A stretch of 64,000 nt of DNA from CAYXFD01 sp964464175. GTDB lineage: Bacteria > Cloacimonadota > Cloacimonadia > Cloacimonadales > JAJBBL01. Position 1 is the stretch's first letter. Every line of letters begins with the position of its first letter. The notes under the pieces were generated by a model. The model was not told the origin of the DNA and did no database searches. It was given only the letters and a program-made list of their open reading frames with translations. Below, one piece after another: positions 1-9,448 of this stretch. The stretch is from the NCBI GenBank assembly GCA_964464175.1, contig CAYXFD010000001.1:124001-188000 (forward strand). Direction: 5' to 3'. A program made the translations under genes and the position numbers.

Positions 1-1574
1 GGATTACTCTCCGGATAAGGCAACTCCCAGGTTAGACCGGCAAACTCATCAGTTCCGAAGACATCTCTGATCAGCGGAGCTGTCAGGGCAAGTGGTACCA
101 TTTCATAATCGAGTTGAGTCTGGACAGAATCGTTGATAGTGAAAGAGAACAAGGGAGAGGAATGATAGCCGGGAGCTGAAAACTGCACTTCATAATCAGC
201 GGGAACGAGTAAACGAAAATACCGTCCGTACTCCTCACTACTCAGATAAGGAGTTCGCCAGACGCCGGTATCGTCTATTCCAGGAATAAAAACTTCTGCA
301 ATCAACGGTTCTTCCGTAGCAAAATCTGTGATGATCCCGGTTAAGGTAGAGTGATGAACCCGTCTTAACAATATCAAAGCTGCCTCCAGATTGTCCTCGC
401 ATATTTGCTGCATCTGGGTCGGCGGCGGGATGAACACTGTAGCCATTTCCAGTGTATGAGCAAAGATTCCGAAATTACAATAGGCATCATCTTCACAAGT
501 ACCATTGGCAGGATATAACTGCCAGCTATGCTGGGCAGTATAGTGCCCCGTACCGCTAAGTCTCGGGATGGTTGCTGCCATAGTCTGGGCCAAAGCCGAT
601 TGTGCTAAAACATCAGGAGAAACAAGATACCAGTCATAACCTGGAGGATAAAGAACCCATTGTCCGTAACTGTGATAGGAGATACCGGCAACAAAATGTC
701 TCTCCCCCCAGAGTGTCCTGAGAGCAGAGGTTTCCGGTTCCGATGAGGGGGATGGTCCACCGTATGTGCTGGAACTCTGGCTTGAGCCAAGCTGCCATTC
801 ATGGGTGTAATTCCGGTTGATATCGACTCCGTCATTAGAGTTGATATACCCGGTATTGCCGTTATCCCTGATATTTTTTCTCCAATTAGTATTTACTTGA
901 TCTATGACAATCTTATGTCCATCCGGATTCATCAGAGGTATGAACCATACTTCAGTGTTATCCACTAAATAGGTGATTTCCGGATCGATACCGTAATTAT
1001 CGATCAAATGCCAGAGAATGAGCATTATCATTTCCATACTGATCGGTTCTCTGGCATGTTGCCCTCCACTGTAATATACTGCAGGTTTGTCGCTTTCCAC
1101 AGCCGGATTCGCAGTCACTTTCAATGCCCAGATATCATGGGCAAAGTCTTCATAAGTTAGATTACCAGCGGTAAAATACTCTTTTCCCCGGCTGTCCCCG
1201 ATGTTGTAGAGCAGGGCAAGATCAGGATTTTCTTGGGAAATCGTTGTCAATTCACCGAGCATCATGTCATAACTGCGGTAACCGGGTAACTCTCTCGTTC
1301 TCAGCCGGAGGTTGTTCCGCATCTCACTTTCTGTGAACAGGATCTCAAAATTGTAGCCAAGTGTCTCAAACCCGGAAAGCTTGTCTTCTCCAGCTATAAC
1401 ATGAAGGTGTTCCTCCGGTTTCAGGCTGATTATCTCATAACCCTCAGAGATTATATAGTCAATGAGCTCTTGTTCCGGTTCCGGAAAATTAACTACGACA
1501 TAGTCGCTTTCCACCGAAAAAACTATGCTGCTAAGAAGCAACAGAACAACAATAAAAACATACTTTTTTATCAA
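1..1574 (-). CDS. Secreted M14 zinc carboxypeptidase (3' end outside window)
   Basis: Reading the minus strand from a TTG at 1574 gives one open frame to the window edge, about 524 residues with no stop, so the C-terminus is missing. The start follows a GAGGAG ribosome binding site and opens with a signal peptide (IKKYVFIVVLLLLSSIVFS). The M14 catalytic parts are all visible: GGQHAREPIS (zinc-binding His and Glu), DGVDINRNY (Arg/Asn substrate binding), SYHSYGQWVLYPPG (third zinc His and substrate loop) and HTLEMAT (catalytic Glu). After the peptidase domain comes a beta-sandwich carboxypeptidase regulatory-like domain (TGIITDFATEEPLIAEVFIP). It should be exported and remove C-terminal residues from peptides. 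The missing part may carry further beta domains or a sorting tail, as in the C10 protease at 25352; that is inference. Confidence 0.9.
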   Translation of the reverse strand, partial: MIKKYVFIVVLLLLSSIVFSVESDYVVVNFPEPEQELIDYIISEGYEIISLKPEEHLHVIAGEDKLSGFETLGYNFEILFTESEMRNNLRLRTRELPGYRSYDMMLGELTTISQENPDLALLYNIGDSRGKEYFTAGNLTYEDFAHDIWALKVTANPAVESDKPAVYYSGGQHAREPISMEMIMLILWHLIDNYGIDPEITYLVDNTEVWFIPLMNPDGHKIVIDQVNTNWRKNIRDNGNTGYINSNDGVDINRNYTHEWQLGSSQSSSTYGGPSPSSEPETSALRTLWGERHFVAGISYHSYGQWVLYPPGYDWYLVSPDVLAQSALAQTMAATIPRLSGTGHYTAQHSWQLYPANGTCEDDAYCNFGIFAHTLEMATVFIPPPTQMQQICEDNLEAALILLRRVHHSTLTGIITDFATEEPLIAEVFIPGIDDTGVWRTPYLSSEEYGRYFRLLVPADYEVQFSAPGYHSSPLFSFTINDSVQTQLDYEMVPLALTAPLIRDVFGTDEFAGLTWELPYPESN

Positions 1575-2195
1575 ATGGCTCTCCTCTACCAGGACTCACC
1601 TAATAACAATAATTTTTCAAACTAAAGTAAAGCTTTGTATGTCATTAGAACGTGTCAAATGTTAATTTCTTTCCTCAACCATTATTCCCCCTGTTCTAAT
1701 TGGTTACAGGACTCTTCCTATCCTTAGGATACCATTAGGAATCCTTATAGACGGACCCCCTCCCACTATAGTATAATCTAATGGTCTCCTAAGGGTACGA
1801 TCCTTGTTTTGCTGAGGCAGAAAAAGTATTGAGTTGATACGCTGAATACCAATAATGTTAAGGGGAAAGCGGTTATCGTAAAAGTAGTTATGAGACATAT
1901 CTTAGCAAGTATCTGTTTTAGGGAACAACAGTCGAGTCTTTAAATGGAATCGAAATCTTTCTATAAGTGTAGAGGAAACATCTATCGGATGTAACAACAG
2001 CAGAAATTATCCCATAGTCTTTTTATTCTTTCTTCGATCGGATACAGGTTTTTCAGGCTAATCCATAATTCAAAAATATAAGAGAGAAGGAAAACGATAA
2101 AAATCACCTTGACTATTTACTGATAGTGTTTTCATTGGAATAAAGTAGACAACAATTTCAATTTTGATGATAGGGGTATCAAAAGGGATCTTAAG
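1575..2195. other. Intergenic region, divergent promoters expected
   Basis: This 620-base gap lies between the divergently transcribed carboxypeptidase and methyltransferase. It holds the palindromic repeat at 1719-1794 and is otherwise AT-rich. I found no convincing ORF or RNA gene. A TTGACT at 2109-2114 could be a -35 element for the methyltransferase, but no good -10 lies at the right spacing. Any regulator-binding site for the restriction system would lie here; I saw no adjacent controller gene. Confidence 0.5.
1719..1794. repeat. Imperfect palindromic repeat, copy A
   Basis: Left arm CCTTAGGATACCATTAG (1722-1738) and right arm CTAATGGTCTCCTAAGG (1778-1794) are inverted copies matching at 16 of 17 positions around a 39-base centre. 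The first 23 bases (1719-1741) match 27776-27798 at 19 of 23 positions, so this looks like one member of a small dispersed palindromic family. It could be a miniature mobile element, a REP-like unit or a structured RNA. It encodes nothing. Confidence 0.5.
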
Positions 2196-3773
2196 ATGAT
2201 TAATAAAGACACATTGAGAGAAAATCAGCTCATCCACAGAATTGAGGATATGAGGAAGAAAGCGAGTAGTGAACTATGTGTTAAAAGAAAAACAGAGTTG
2301 GGTCAGTTCATGACTTCTGCTTCAGTATCTCATTTTATGGCATCCTTATTTCCCGACTACCTCAATGATAGAATTTATTTACTGGATCCGGGAGCTGGTG
2401 TGGGTTGTTTAACAACTGCTTTTCTTTCCCGAGTGAAGAACTGGGAAAGTGTAAAAAACATCGATGTAGATGCCTATGAAATCGATGAGATCATGTTGCA
2501 ATATCTGAACAATACTCTTAACTCCAACCGGGCTGAAGGTTCCTTTGCTAATAGGCGGCTGAACCTGCGAGTAATTGATCAGGACTTCGTTCAAAGTGCA
2601 GCTGAAGATATCTTTATGTCTGATGGATTATGGAATAAAATGGAAGAAAGTAACACAAATAGTAAATATACCCACTGTATTATGAATCCTCCCTACAGAA
2701 AGATTAAGAGTTCATCCCTTCATCGCAAACTGCTGCGTTCCGTCGGTATAGAAACAGTGAATCTCTATTCCGGATTTGTAGCATTATCATTATCTTTGCT
2801 GCAGGATTCAGGTTATCTTGTTGCTATAATACCCCGAAGTTTTTGTAATGGTTCTTACTATAGGCCTTTTAGGGAATTGATTCTCAATAATTCTGCCATT
2901 AAGCACATTCATCTCTTCGGTTCGAGAAAAAAGACATTTAAAGACGACAATGTATTACAGGAAAACGTTATCATAATGTTGCAAAAGAAGGTGCCTCAGA
3001 AAGAGGTTATCGTTACAACATCAACAGATGATAGCTTCATTGACTTGAGAACAGAAGTTTTTGATTTTGAGAATATTGTAATTCCGGAAGACAAAGAGAG
3101 GTTTATTCACATTCCGGTCAAAGAGGGAGAGAAAAGAGAAATAGGGAATGACAGATTTTCATATACTTTAGACGACTTGGATATTCAGGTATCAACCGGT
3201 CCTGTTGTAGATTTCAGATTAAAAAGCTTTCTGCGTTGGGAAATATCGGCAGATACCGTACCTTTGTTATATCCTTGTCATTTTTCTGAAATGAAATCTA
3301 TCCGGTATAAATCGAGCAGCAAAAAACCAATAGCTATAATAAAAAACAGTGAGACTATGAAATGGCTTTATCCTAAGGGGAATTATGCTGTTGTCAGAAG
3401 GTTTTCTTCGAAAGAGGAAAAGAGAAGGATAGTAGCAAGTGTTGTTGATTTTGAAGATTTTAATGCCGAGTTCATAGGGTTTGAGAACCACCTTAACGTA
3501 TTTCATAAGCGGAAGATGGGGTTGCCTTTACATCTGGCCTGGGGTCTGGTAGTTTATCTCAATTCAAGTTTTGTTGATGATGGATTTCGTAGATTCAGCG
3601 GTCATACTCAGGTTAATGTTACGGACTTAAAAATGTTAAGATATCCTAGCATAGATTCGTTGATCTACTTAGGTAAATGGGCTTATCAACAGGATAAACT
3701 TACTTCTGAGAAAATTGACTTGCAGTTAGAGAAAATGATAAAGGGAGACTATAATGCCGCATCCACACATTAG
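2196..3773 (+). CDS. Type II DNA adenine-N6 methyltransferase, BsuBI/PstI-like
   Basis: This 525-residue protein methylates adenine in DNA and would protect the host from the companion endonuclease. Motif I for S-adenosylmethionine is LDPGAGVG at about residues 64-71. The catalytic motif IV is MNPPY at about residue 163, followed by a conserved IPRSFCNGSYYRPFRE block typical of this family. Length fits M.BsuBI and M.PstI (about 500 residues). The 3' end overlaps the downstream endonuclease gene by 20 bases, so the two were built as a coupled operon. The region looks more AT-rich than its neighbours, consistent with lateral acquisition. By family analogy the target would be CTGCAG, but the sequence alone does not prove this. 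Confidence 0.87.
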   Translation: MINKDTLRENQLIHRIEDMRKKASSELCVKRKTELGQFMTSASVSHFMASLFPDYLNDRIYLLDPGAGVGCLTTAFLSRVKNWESVKNIDVDAYEIDEIMLQYLNNTLNSNRAEGSFANRRLNLRVIDQDFVQSAAEDIFMSDGLWNKMEESNTNSKYTHCIMNPPYRKIKSSSLHRKLLRSVGIETVNLYSGFVALSLSLLQDSGYLVAIIPRSFCNGSYYRPFRELILNNSAIKHIHLFGSRKKTFKDDNVLQENVIIMLQKKVPQKEVIVTTSTDDSFIDLRTEVFDFENIVIPEDKERFIHIPVKEGEKREIGNDRFSYTLDDLDIQVSTGPVVDFRLKSFLRWEISADTVPLLYPCHFSEMKSIRYKSSSKKPIAIIKNSETMKWLYPKGNYAVVRRFSSKEEKRRIVASVVDFEDFNAEFIGFENHLNVFHKRKMGLPLHLAWGLVVYLNSSFVDDGFRRFSGHTQVNVTDLKMLRYPSIDSLIYLGKWAYQQDKLTSEKIDLQLEKMIKGDYNAASTH

Positions 3774-4692
3774 TAAAGCATTAGCTATACTTAAAGCCAT
3801 AGGAATGCCTCCGGGACAGCAAAATGAAAGATCAGCGTTGTGTTTTTTGGCGCTGTTAGACTTGACTCCTCAAAAAAAATGAAAAGAGGCGAAGAATCCT
3901 TTGATTGGGATTACCCCGATTATGGAATGGGTAAGAAAGCATTACGGTTTTATCTATAAACCTAACACGAGAGAGACATTTAGAAGATATTCTATGCACC
4001 AGTTCCTTGAAGCCGGGATAGTACTGTCCAATCCTGATCAACCTGAGAGACCGGTGAACAGTCCAAAATATGTTTATCAAATTGAATCTTCATTTCTATT
4101 ACTTATCCGATGTTTTAACACTCATCGCTGGAATAAAGCTCTGGCAAACTGTTTGAGTCTTAATCAGACTTTAGCTCAAAGATATGCTAAAGAACGCAAT
4201 ACTCAGCTTATTCCGATACAAACATCCACCCAAGCTAAGATAAAACTCAGCCCTGGAAAGCATAACGAGTTAATAACAGAGATCATCGAGCAGTTTGCTC
4301 CGAGATTTGTTCCTGCTGCTCAGATAGTATATGTCGGAGATACCAAGAGCAAATGGGGACATTTTGATAAACAGTTCATAGAGAGGCTTGGTGTTATAAT
4401 TGATTCTCATGGGAAGATGCCGGATATCATTATGTTTTGTGACGAGAGAAAATGGTTGGTATTGATTGAAGCTGTAACGAGTCATGGTCCTGTTAACAGC
4501 AAAAGACATTCGGAATTAACCCGGCTGTTTGAAAAGTCTCAAGTGGGCTTGGTTTATGTTACAGCATTTCCGGATCGGACTACGATGGCTCGATATTTGA
4601 AAGAGATAGCCTGGGAAACAGAAGTATGGATTGCTGATGCACCTTCTCACCTCATCCATTTTAACGGGGAAAGATTTTTAGGACCATATTGA
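3754..4692 (+). pseudogene. BsuBI/PstI-like restriction endonuclease with in-frame TGA
   Basis: From ATG 3754 the frame reads MPHPHISKALAILKAIGMP, then QQNERSALCFLALLDL, and meets TGA at 3880-3882 (codon 43). The same frame then continues open for 269 codons to 4692 (KEAKNPLIGITPIMEWV onward), including NTRETFRRYSMHQFLEAGI, a hallmark of BsuBI/PstI nucleases. With the stop read as one residue, total length is 312, close to R.BsuBI and R.PstI (about 316-326). The stop sits where family members usually have Trp, so TGG to TGA is the simplest explanation. Options are a real nonsense mutation that disarms the nuclease, a sequencing error, or re-initiation at TTG 3901, which would lose the N-terminal part. 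The methyltransferase stays intact. Confidence 0.75.
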
Positions 4693-4847
4693 CTTATGAC
4701 TGATAATAACTGGTGATAGCAAACAATCAATGGATAGAATAAAGTGGTATTTTTCCATTGTCGAATACAATGAATCATCATTATTTATTAGGATCTTGTT
4801 GCTGGGTGTTTGTATTATCAAATAAGAATCCAATAAGGATAATAAAT

Positions 4848-5285
4848 ATGAAGATTGTTCTACAGAGAGTTCGGGAAGCAGAAGTTACGGTTGCAGGTGA
4901 GTCAATTTCCCAAATCGGGAGAGGTCTCTTGCTTCTTTTAGGGGTGGATAATGGTGACGACGGTTCCCAGATTCCCTGGCTGGCGAAGAAGGTTTCTGAA
5001 TTGAGAATATTTCCAGACAAGGCAGGGAAGATGAATCTTTCGGTTAAGGATGTCGGGGGAGAGATACTGCTCGTTTCGCAATTCACCCTCTCGGCTAATA
5101 TCGAGCGGGGAAGGAGACCCGATTTCTTCACTGCTGCCGAACCGGAAAAGGGAGAGAGATTATACCTGGAGTTTGCCCGGGAACTCGAAAAGAATGGTAT
5201 AATTCCCAAACTGGGGATTTTCGGTGCCAATATGCAGGTCAGTCTGATCAACGATGGACCGGTCACTTTCGTAATGGAAAGGTAA
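4848..5285 (+). CDS. dtd: D-aminoacyl-tRNA deacylase
   Basis: This 145-residue protein hydrolyses D-aminoacyl-tRNAs (for example D-Tyr-tRNA), preventing D-amino acids from entering proteins. The frame extends upstream to 4758, but the family start MKIVLQRV is ATG 4848, preceded by AAGGAT seven bases upstream, and this gives the exact usual length. The signature active-site segments are present: SQFTLSAN near residue 78 and NDGPVTF near the C-terminus (the Gly-Pro motif). It appears to stand alone, about 155 bases after the restriction pseudogene and 355 bases before PFOR. Nothing looks unusual. Confidence 0.95.
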   Translation: MKIVLQRVREAEVTVAGESISQIGRGLLLLLGVDNGDDGSQIPWLAKKVSELRIFPDKAGKMNLSVKDVGGEILLVSQFTLSANIERGRRPDFFTAAEPEKGERLYLEFARELEKNGIIPKLGIFGANMQVSLINDGPVTFVMER

Positions 5286-5640
5286 TTCCGGTAATAGCTG
5301 CAATTTATTCTGGTTTTTTCAGAACAATACTTGATTTCCTGAATCCCAATTTCACTATAATCTTAGCATTTAGACAATGCTCTGAACCGTTTCGATTGTA
5401 TATACTCGTGACTTTAAAGTCTCAGATCAGGGTGGTTAAGAAACATATCTGGTTAGGAATACAGAGAGTCGAAACAGGATCAGCTTTTCTGATAAGGGGC
5501 AAGACCGGTATCTTTATGTCAGATGGTTTCAAGTTCTTAGCTGTAGGTGTTTGCCGGATTAAGGACGATAATTATTGACTAATTTGCTGAGAGAGATTTT
5601 TTGTAAGACAAAGAAAAAAAATGATTTTCAAGGGGGAATA
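5286..5640. other. Intergenic leader upstream of PFOR
   Basis: This 355-base gap separates dtd from PFOR. It includes a candidate sigma-70-like promoter (5331-5361), which would leave a leader of about 270 bases. A short open frame at 5396-5578 encodes 60 residues but lacks a clear ribosome binding site and family resemblance, so I do not call it. I did not recognise a riboswitch. Confidence 0.4.
5331..5361 (+). promoter_or_regulatory. Candidate sigma-70-like promoter for PFOR
   Basis: TTGATT at 5331-5336 and a perfect TATAAT at 5356-5361 are separated by 19 bases, slightly longer than ideal. It is the best promoter-like pair before the PFOR gene. Promoter rules for this lineage are not known to me, so this is tentative. 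Confidence 0.3.
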
Positions 5641-8600
5641 ATGCCTAAAGTAAGAAAGGAAACAATGGATGGAAACAATGCAGCAACGCATGTCGCTTAT
5701 GCTTTTAGTGAAGTAGCGGCTATATATCCGATAACTCCTTCCTCCACCATGGGAGAGTTAGCAGATGCCTGGTCAGCCGAAGGGAGAAAGAATGTTTTCG
5801 GACTACCGGTAGAGGTTGTAGAATTACAGTCAGAAGGCGGTGCAGCAGGAGCCGTTCATGGAGCTCTTTCCGCCGGTGCTTTGACAACGACTTTTACCGC
5901 CTCTCAGGGATTGATGCTGATGCTGCCTAATATGCATAAGATAGCCGGGGAGATGCTTCCTGCGGTTTTTCATGTTTCAGCCCGTTCTCTGGCAGCTCAA
6001 TCATTATCGATCTTTGGAGATCATTCCGATGTCATGTCAGCCCGCAATACCGGGTGGGCGATGATGGCAGGCTGTTCGGTACAGGAAGTACTTGATTTAG
6101 CGACCATTTGTCATCTTTCGACATTGAAGGCGAAAATCCCGTTTTTGAATTTCTTTGATGGTTTTCGTACTTCCAATGAGATCCAGAAGATTGAAGTAAT
6201 GGATTATGAAGCTCTGAAAGAGCTGATTGATATGAAGTATATCGAGGATTTCAGAAGCAGAGCAATGAATCCGGAGAATCCGAGAGTGAAGGTCGGGGCG
6301 CAGAATCCCGATGTCTATTTCCAGGGGAGAGAGACAGTCAATAATTACTACAAAGCAGCTCCTGCCATAGTTCAGGAATACATGAATCTTTTTGCCAAAA
6401 GCTTCGGCAGAGAATATAACTGTTTTGATTATGTTGGAGACCCCGAAGCGGACAGAGTGATTGTTGCCATGGGCAGCGGTTGCGAGACGATCGACGAGGC
6501 TATCAAGTATATGAACGGTAACGGCTACAAGGTAGGTCTGATCAAGGTCAGATTATACCGTCCCTTCTGTGTAGAGAGTTTCAACAAAGCGCTGCCGACA
6601 TCGGTTAAAAAGATCGCGGTCTTAGACAGGACGAAAGAGCCCGGATCGATCGGAGAGCCGCTTTATCTTGATGTGGTGACCGCATTACAGGAGAGAAGGG
6701 ATATCAAAGTTGTAGGGGGGAGATACGGTCTTTCCTCGAAAGAATTCACCCCTTCAATGGTCAAGTCGGTCTATGATCACCTGAACGGTAAAGCTTTTCA
6801 CGGATTTGTTGTCGGGATAAACGATGATGTCTCCAAACTCTCCATAGAGGTAAAAGACAGAATTAATACTATTCCCCAAGGAACGATCAGTTGTAAGTTC
6901 TGGGGATTAGGTTCGGACGGTACTGTTGGAGCGAACAAGAATTCCATCAAGATTATCGGTGACAGTACCGATATGTACGCTCAGGGTTATTTCCAGTACG
7001 ATTCCAAGAAATCGGGCGGGATAACGAGAAGTCATCTTCGTTTCGGCAAAGAACCTATCCAATCGGCATATCTCGTCCAGAATGCGGATTTTATCGCCTG
7101 CCATAATCAGGCTTTTATCGGCAGATATGATCTGTTGGAGGGGATAAAAGAGAACGGGACATTTCTGCTCAACTCCAATTGGAGTTCCGAAGAGGCTTTC
7201 TGTAAGCTGACCAAAGAGATGCAGGAAACGATCATCAAGAATAAGATAAAATTTTACAACATAGACGCCCTGAAGATAGCGAATTCCGTAGGTTTGGGCA
7301 ACAGGATCAACTCCGTTATGCAGACCGCTTTCTTTCTCATCTCAGGAGTTTTAGACAGAAAAGAGGCGATAAAGCTGATCAAGGAAGCAATCAAGAAGAC
7401 CTATCAGAAGAAGGGTGAAAATGTGGTGAAGATGAACTGGGAAGCAGTTGATAAAACGGATGAAGCCTTGAAAGAGATATCCGTTCCGGCAGAACCTCCC
7501 AAAGGATGTTCGGATTTGAAAAAACTTGTTCCGGATAATGCCGATGAATTCACCCGGAAGGTCATTGAGCCGATCATGCGGGAAAAGGGGGATGAGATAC
7601 CGGTCTCTATGATGCCGTTGGATGGATATGTTCCCTCCGGCACGACTAAACTGGAAAAACGTGGTGTCTCCGCTTTCGTTCCTCACTGGATAGCTGAAAA
7701 GTGTATCCAGTGTAACTTCTGTTCTCTGGTCTGTCCGCATGCTGCGATCAGGGCAAAACTATTTGATCCGAAGCTGCTGGAGAAAGCGCCGGAAACTTTC
7801 AATACCCTGGAAGCATCCGGAAAGGATAAAGATAACTATAAATTCAAGGTTCAGGTTTATATTGAAGACTGTCAGGGGTGTCGTAACTGTGTTATTGAGT
7901 GTCCCAAGCAGGCTTTGGAAATGAAGCCTATCGAAGAGGAGAGAGAAAAAGGCGAGTTCCGCAATGAGCTTTTCTTTGAAACTCTTCCGAACGATGTACT
8001 CGGTGAAACTCTGAAGGAGACCACTATCAAAGGGAGCCAGTTCAAGCAGCCGCTGCTTGAGTTTTCCGGTGCCTGTGCCGGTTGTGGGGAGACACCCTAT
8101 GTGAAGCTGATCACTCAGTTATATGGGGACAGAATGATCATTGCCAATGCCACCGGTTGTTCTTCAATCTGGGGCGGCACGTTTCCCACCATTCCTTACT
8201 GCAAGAATGCTGACGGTGAAGGACCGACCTGGGCTAATTCCCTCTTCGAGGATAATGCCGAATACGGCTTTGGGATGAGACTGGCAGTCGATTCCAACCG
8301 CAGATTATTAGCTCTGAACATTGTTGAGTTACTGAAAATAGGTACAGATCAAGCGCTTTCTGAAGCACTCAAGAATGCCCAGGAACTCTGGAACGAGAAA
8401 AGCAGAGAGGCAAAAGAGAATGTCAAGCTGATCAAGAAGCTGTTACCGAAAGCACTCGGGAATCCGGAGACCGATCCCTTTGTAAACAGGATAATCGAAC
8501 TGCAAAGCTATTTCATTCAGAAAAGCGTCTGGGCTTTCGGTGGTGACGGATGGGCTTATGACATCGGTTATGGCGGTCTTGATCATGTTCTGGCAGCGAA

Positions 8601-9165
8601 CAGGAATGTTAATATCCTGGTAATGGACACTGAGGTCTATTCCAACACCGGCGGTCAGGCATCGAAAGCTACCCCGCTGGGAGCAGTAGCTAAATTTGCC
8701 GAGTCCGGAAAAAAGACTACAAAGAAAGACCTGGGAATGATGCTGATGAGTTACGGTTATATCTACGTAGCCTCAGTTGCAATGGGTTATGACAAGAACC
8801 AGCTGATAAAAGCTCTTGTGGAAGCAGAGAGTTATGACGGGCCGTCAATCATCATAGCCTATGCCCCCTGTATCAACCACGGACTTGATATGTCTCTTAC
8901 CCAGAAGGAAGAGAAACTGGCAGTTGAGTCTGGATACTGGATTAATTACCGTTTCGACCCAAGATTGAAAGAGATGGGTAAAAACCCGTTACAGCTTGAT
9001 TCCAAAGAACCTTCGGTAGCAGTGACCGAGCTTCTTGATAAAGAAAAGAGATACAGTTCCCTTAAACATAGCTTCCCGGAAAGCTATAAAGAGTTCCGGG
9101 CAGAGATAGAGAAATTCGTCAAGGAACGTTATGCATCCTATAAAAGACTGGCAGAGAAGTTCTGA
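5641..9165 (+). CDS. nifJ: Pyruvate:ferredoxin (flavodoxin) oxidoreductase, single-chain
   Basis: This 1174-residue enzyme oxidatively decarboxylates pyruvate with CoA to acetyl-CoA and CO2 and reduces ferredoxin; it is the core of anaerobic pyruvate metabolism. The open frame begins at 5575, but ATG 5641 follows a strong AAGGGGG site and matches the family start (MPKVRKETMDGNNAATHVAY). Domain I has YPITPSS (Thr near residue 32). The ferredoxin domain has two [4Fe-4S] motifs, CIQCNFCSLVC near residue 687 and CQGCRNCVIEC near residue 744. The thiamine pyrophosphate domain has the cluster-ligating ACAGCGETPY and the GDGWAYDIGYGG and DTEVYSNTGGQ motifs. Length matches full-length NifJ. Reduced ferredoxin from it could feed the Hyd/Nuo-like complex encoded at 14683-19870, which is inference. 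Confidence 0.97.
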   Translation: MPKVRKETMDGNNAATHVAYAFSEVAAIYPITPSSTMGELADAWSAEGRKNVFGLPVEVVELQSEGGAAGAVHGALSAGALTTTFTASQGLMLMLPNMHKIAGEMLPAVFHVSARSLAAQSLSIFGDHSDVMSARNTGWAMMAGCSVQEVLDLATICHLSTLKAKIPFLNFFDGFRTSNEIQKIEVMDYEALKELIDMKYIEDFRSRAMNPENPRVKVGAQNPDVYFQGRETVNNYYKAAPAIVQEYMNLFAKSFGREYNCFDYVGDPEADRVIVAMGSGCETIDEAIKYMNGNGYKVGLIKVRLYRPFCVESFNKALPTSVKKIAVLDRTKEPGSIGEPLYLDVVTALQERRDIKVVGGRYGLSSKEFTPSMVKSVYDHLNGKAFHGFVVGINDDVSKLSIEVKDRINTIPQGTISCKFWGLGSDGTVGANKNSIKIIGDSTDMYAQGYFQYDSKKSGGITRSHLRFGKEPIQSAYLVQNADFIACHNQAFIGRYDLLEGIKENGTFLLNSNWSSEEAFCKLTKEMQETIIKNKIKFYNIDALKIANSVGLGNRINSVMQTAFFLISGVLDRKEAIKLIKEAIKKTYQKKGENVVKMNWEAVDKTDEALKEISVPAEPPKGCSDLKKLVPDNADEFTRKVIEPIMREKGDEIPVSMMPLDGYVPSGTTKLEKRGVSAFVPHWIAEKCIQCNFCSLVCPHAAIRAKLFDPKLLEKAPETFNTLEASGKDKDNYKFKVQVYIEDCQGCRNCVIECPKQALEMKPIEEEREKGEFRNELFFETLPNDVLGETLKETTIKGSQFKQPLLEFSGACAGCGETPYVKLITQLYGDRMIIANATGCSSIWGGTFPTIPYCKNADGEGPTWANSLFEDNAEYGFGMRLAVDSNRRLLALNIVELLKIGTDQALSEALKNAQELWNEKSREAKENVKLIKKLLPKALGNPETDPFVNRIIELQSYFIQKSVWAFGGDGWAYDIGYGGLDHVLAANRNVNILVMDTEVYSNTGGQASKATPLGAVAKFAESGKKTTKKDLGMMLMSYGYIYVASVAMGYDKNQLIKALVEAESYDGPSIIIAYAPCINHGLDMSLTQKEEKLAVESGYWINYRFDPRLKEMGKNPLQLDSKEPSVAVTELLDKEKRYSSLKHSFPESYKEFRAEIEKFVKERYASYKRLAEKF

Positions 9166-9191
9166 GGCGTAAGACAGCAATAGCATTAAAC

Positions 9192-9230
9192 GGAAAAGTC
9201 CCCGGAGTATAAAGGGGACTTTTCCATTTT
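9192..9230 (+). terminator. Rho-independent terminator after PFOR
   Basis: A perfect 12-base-pair stem, GGAAAAGTCCCC (9192-9203) with GGGGACTTTTCC (9214-9225), closes a 10-base loop and is followed by ATTTT. It lies 27 bases after the PFOR stop and should end that transcript. Confidence 0.85.
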
Positions 9231-9448
9231 AACTACCATTTATTCCCGGCGGAATTTTCTCTGAGACTTTTTCCTGAAAATCACAATGTTTTCCGGTTGA
9301 TCTTCTCAAGACAATGAAGCGGCTAATCTCCCTGCCAATAGTCTTTGAATATAATTCAGTTGACACAAAGAGCGAATCATCAAACCTATCAATCCGAATT
9401 CATTAAATGCAGTAAGCAACTAAAGATCACTTATACCAATGAGGAGAG

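Noticed and set aside
3871..3882. Phase variation by the A8 tract in the restriction gene
   Set aside because: The reading frame is the same before and after the stop, so a change in tract length would not restore it; a base substitution fits better.
3880..3882. UGA recoded as Trp in this organism
   Set aside because: Many clear genes end in TGA (for example mutL, whose TGA overlaps the miaA start) and Trp is encoded by TGG elsewhere.
4781..5266. 161-residue open frame antisense to dtd
   Set aside because: dtd is clear and complete; the antisense frame has low-complexity composition.
5396..5578. 60-residue ORF in the PFOR leader
   Set aside because: No ribosome binding site or family resemblance; more likely untranslated leader.
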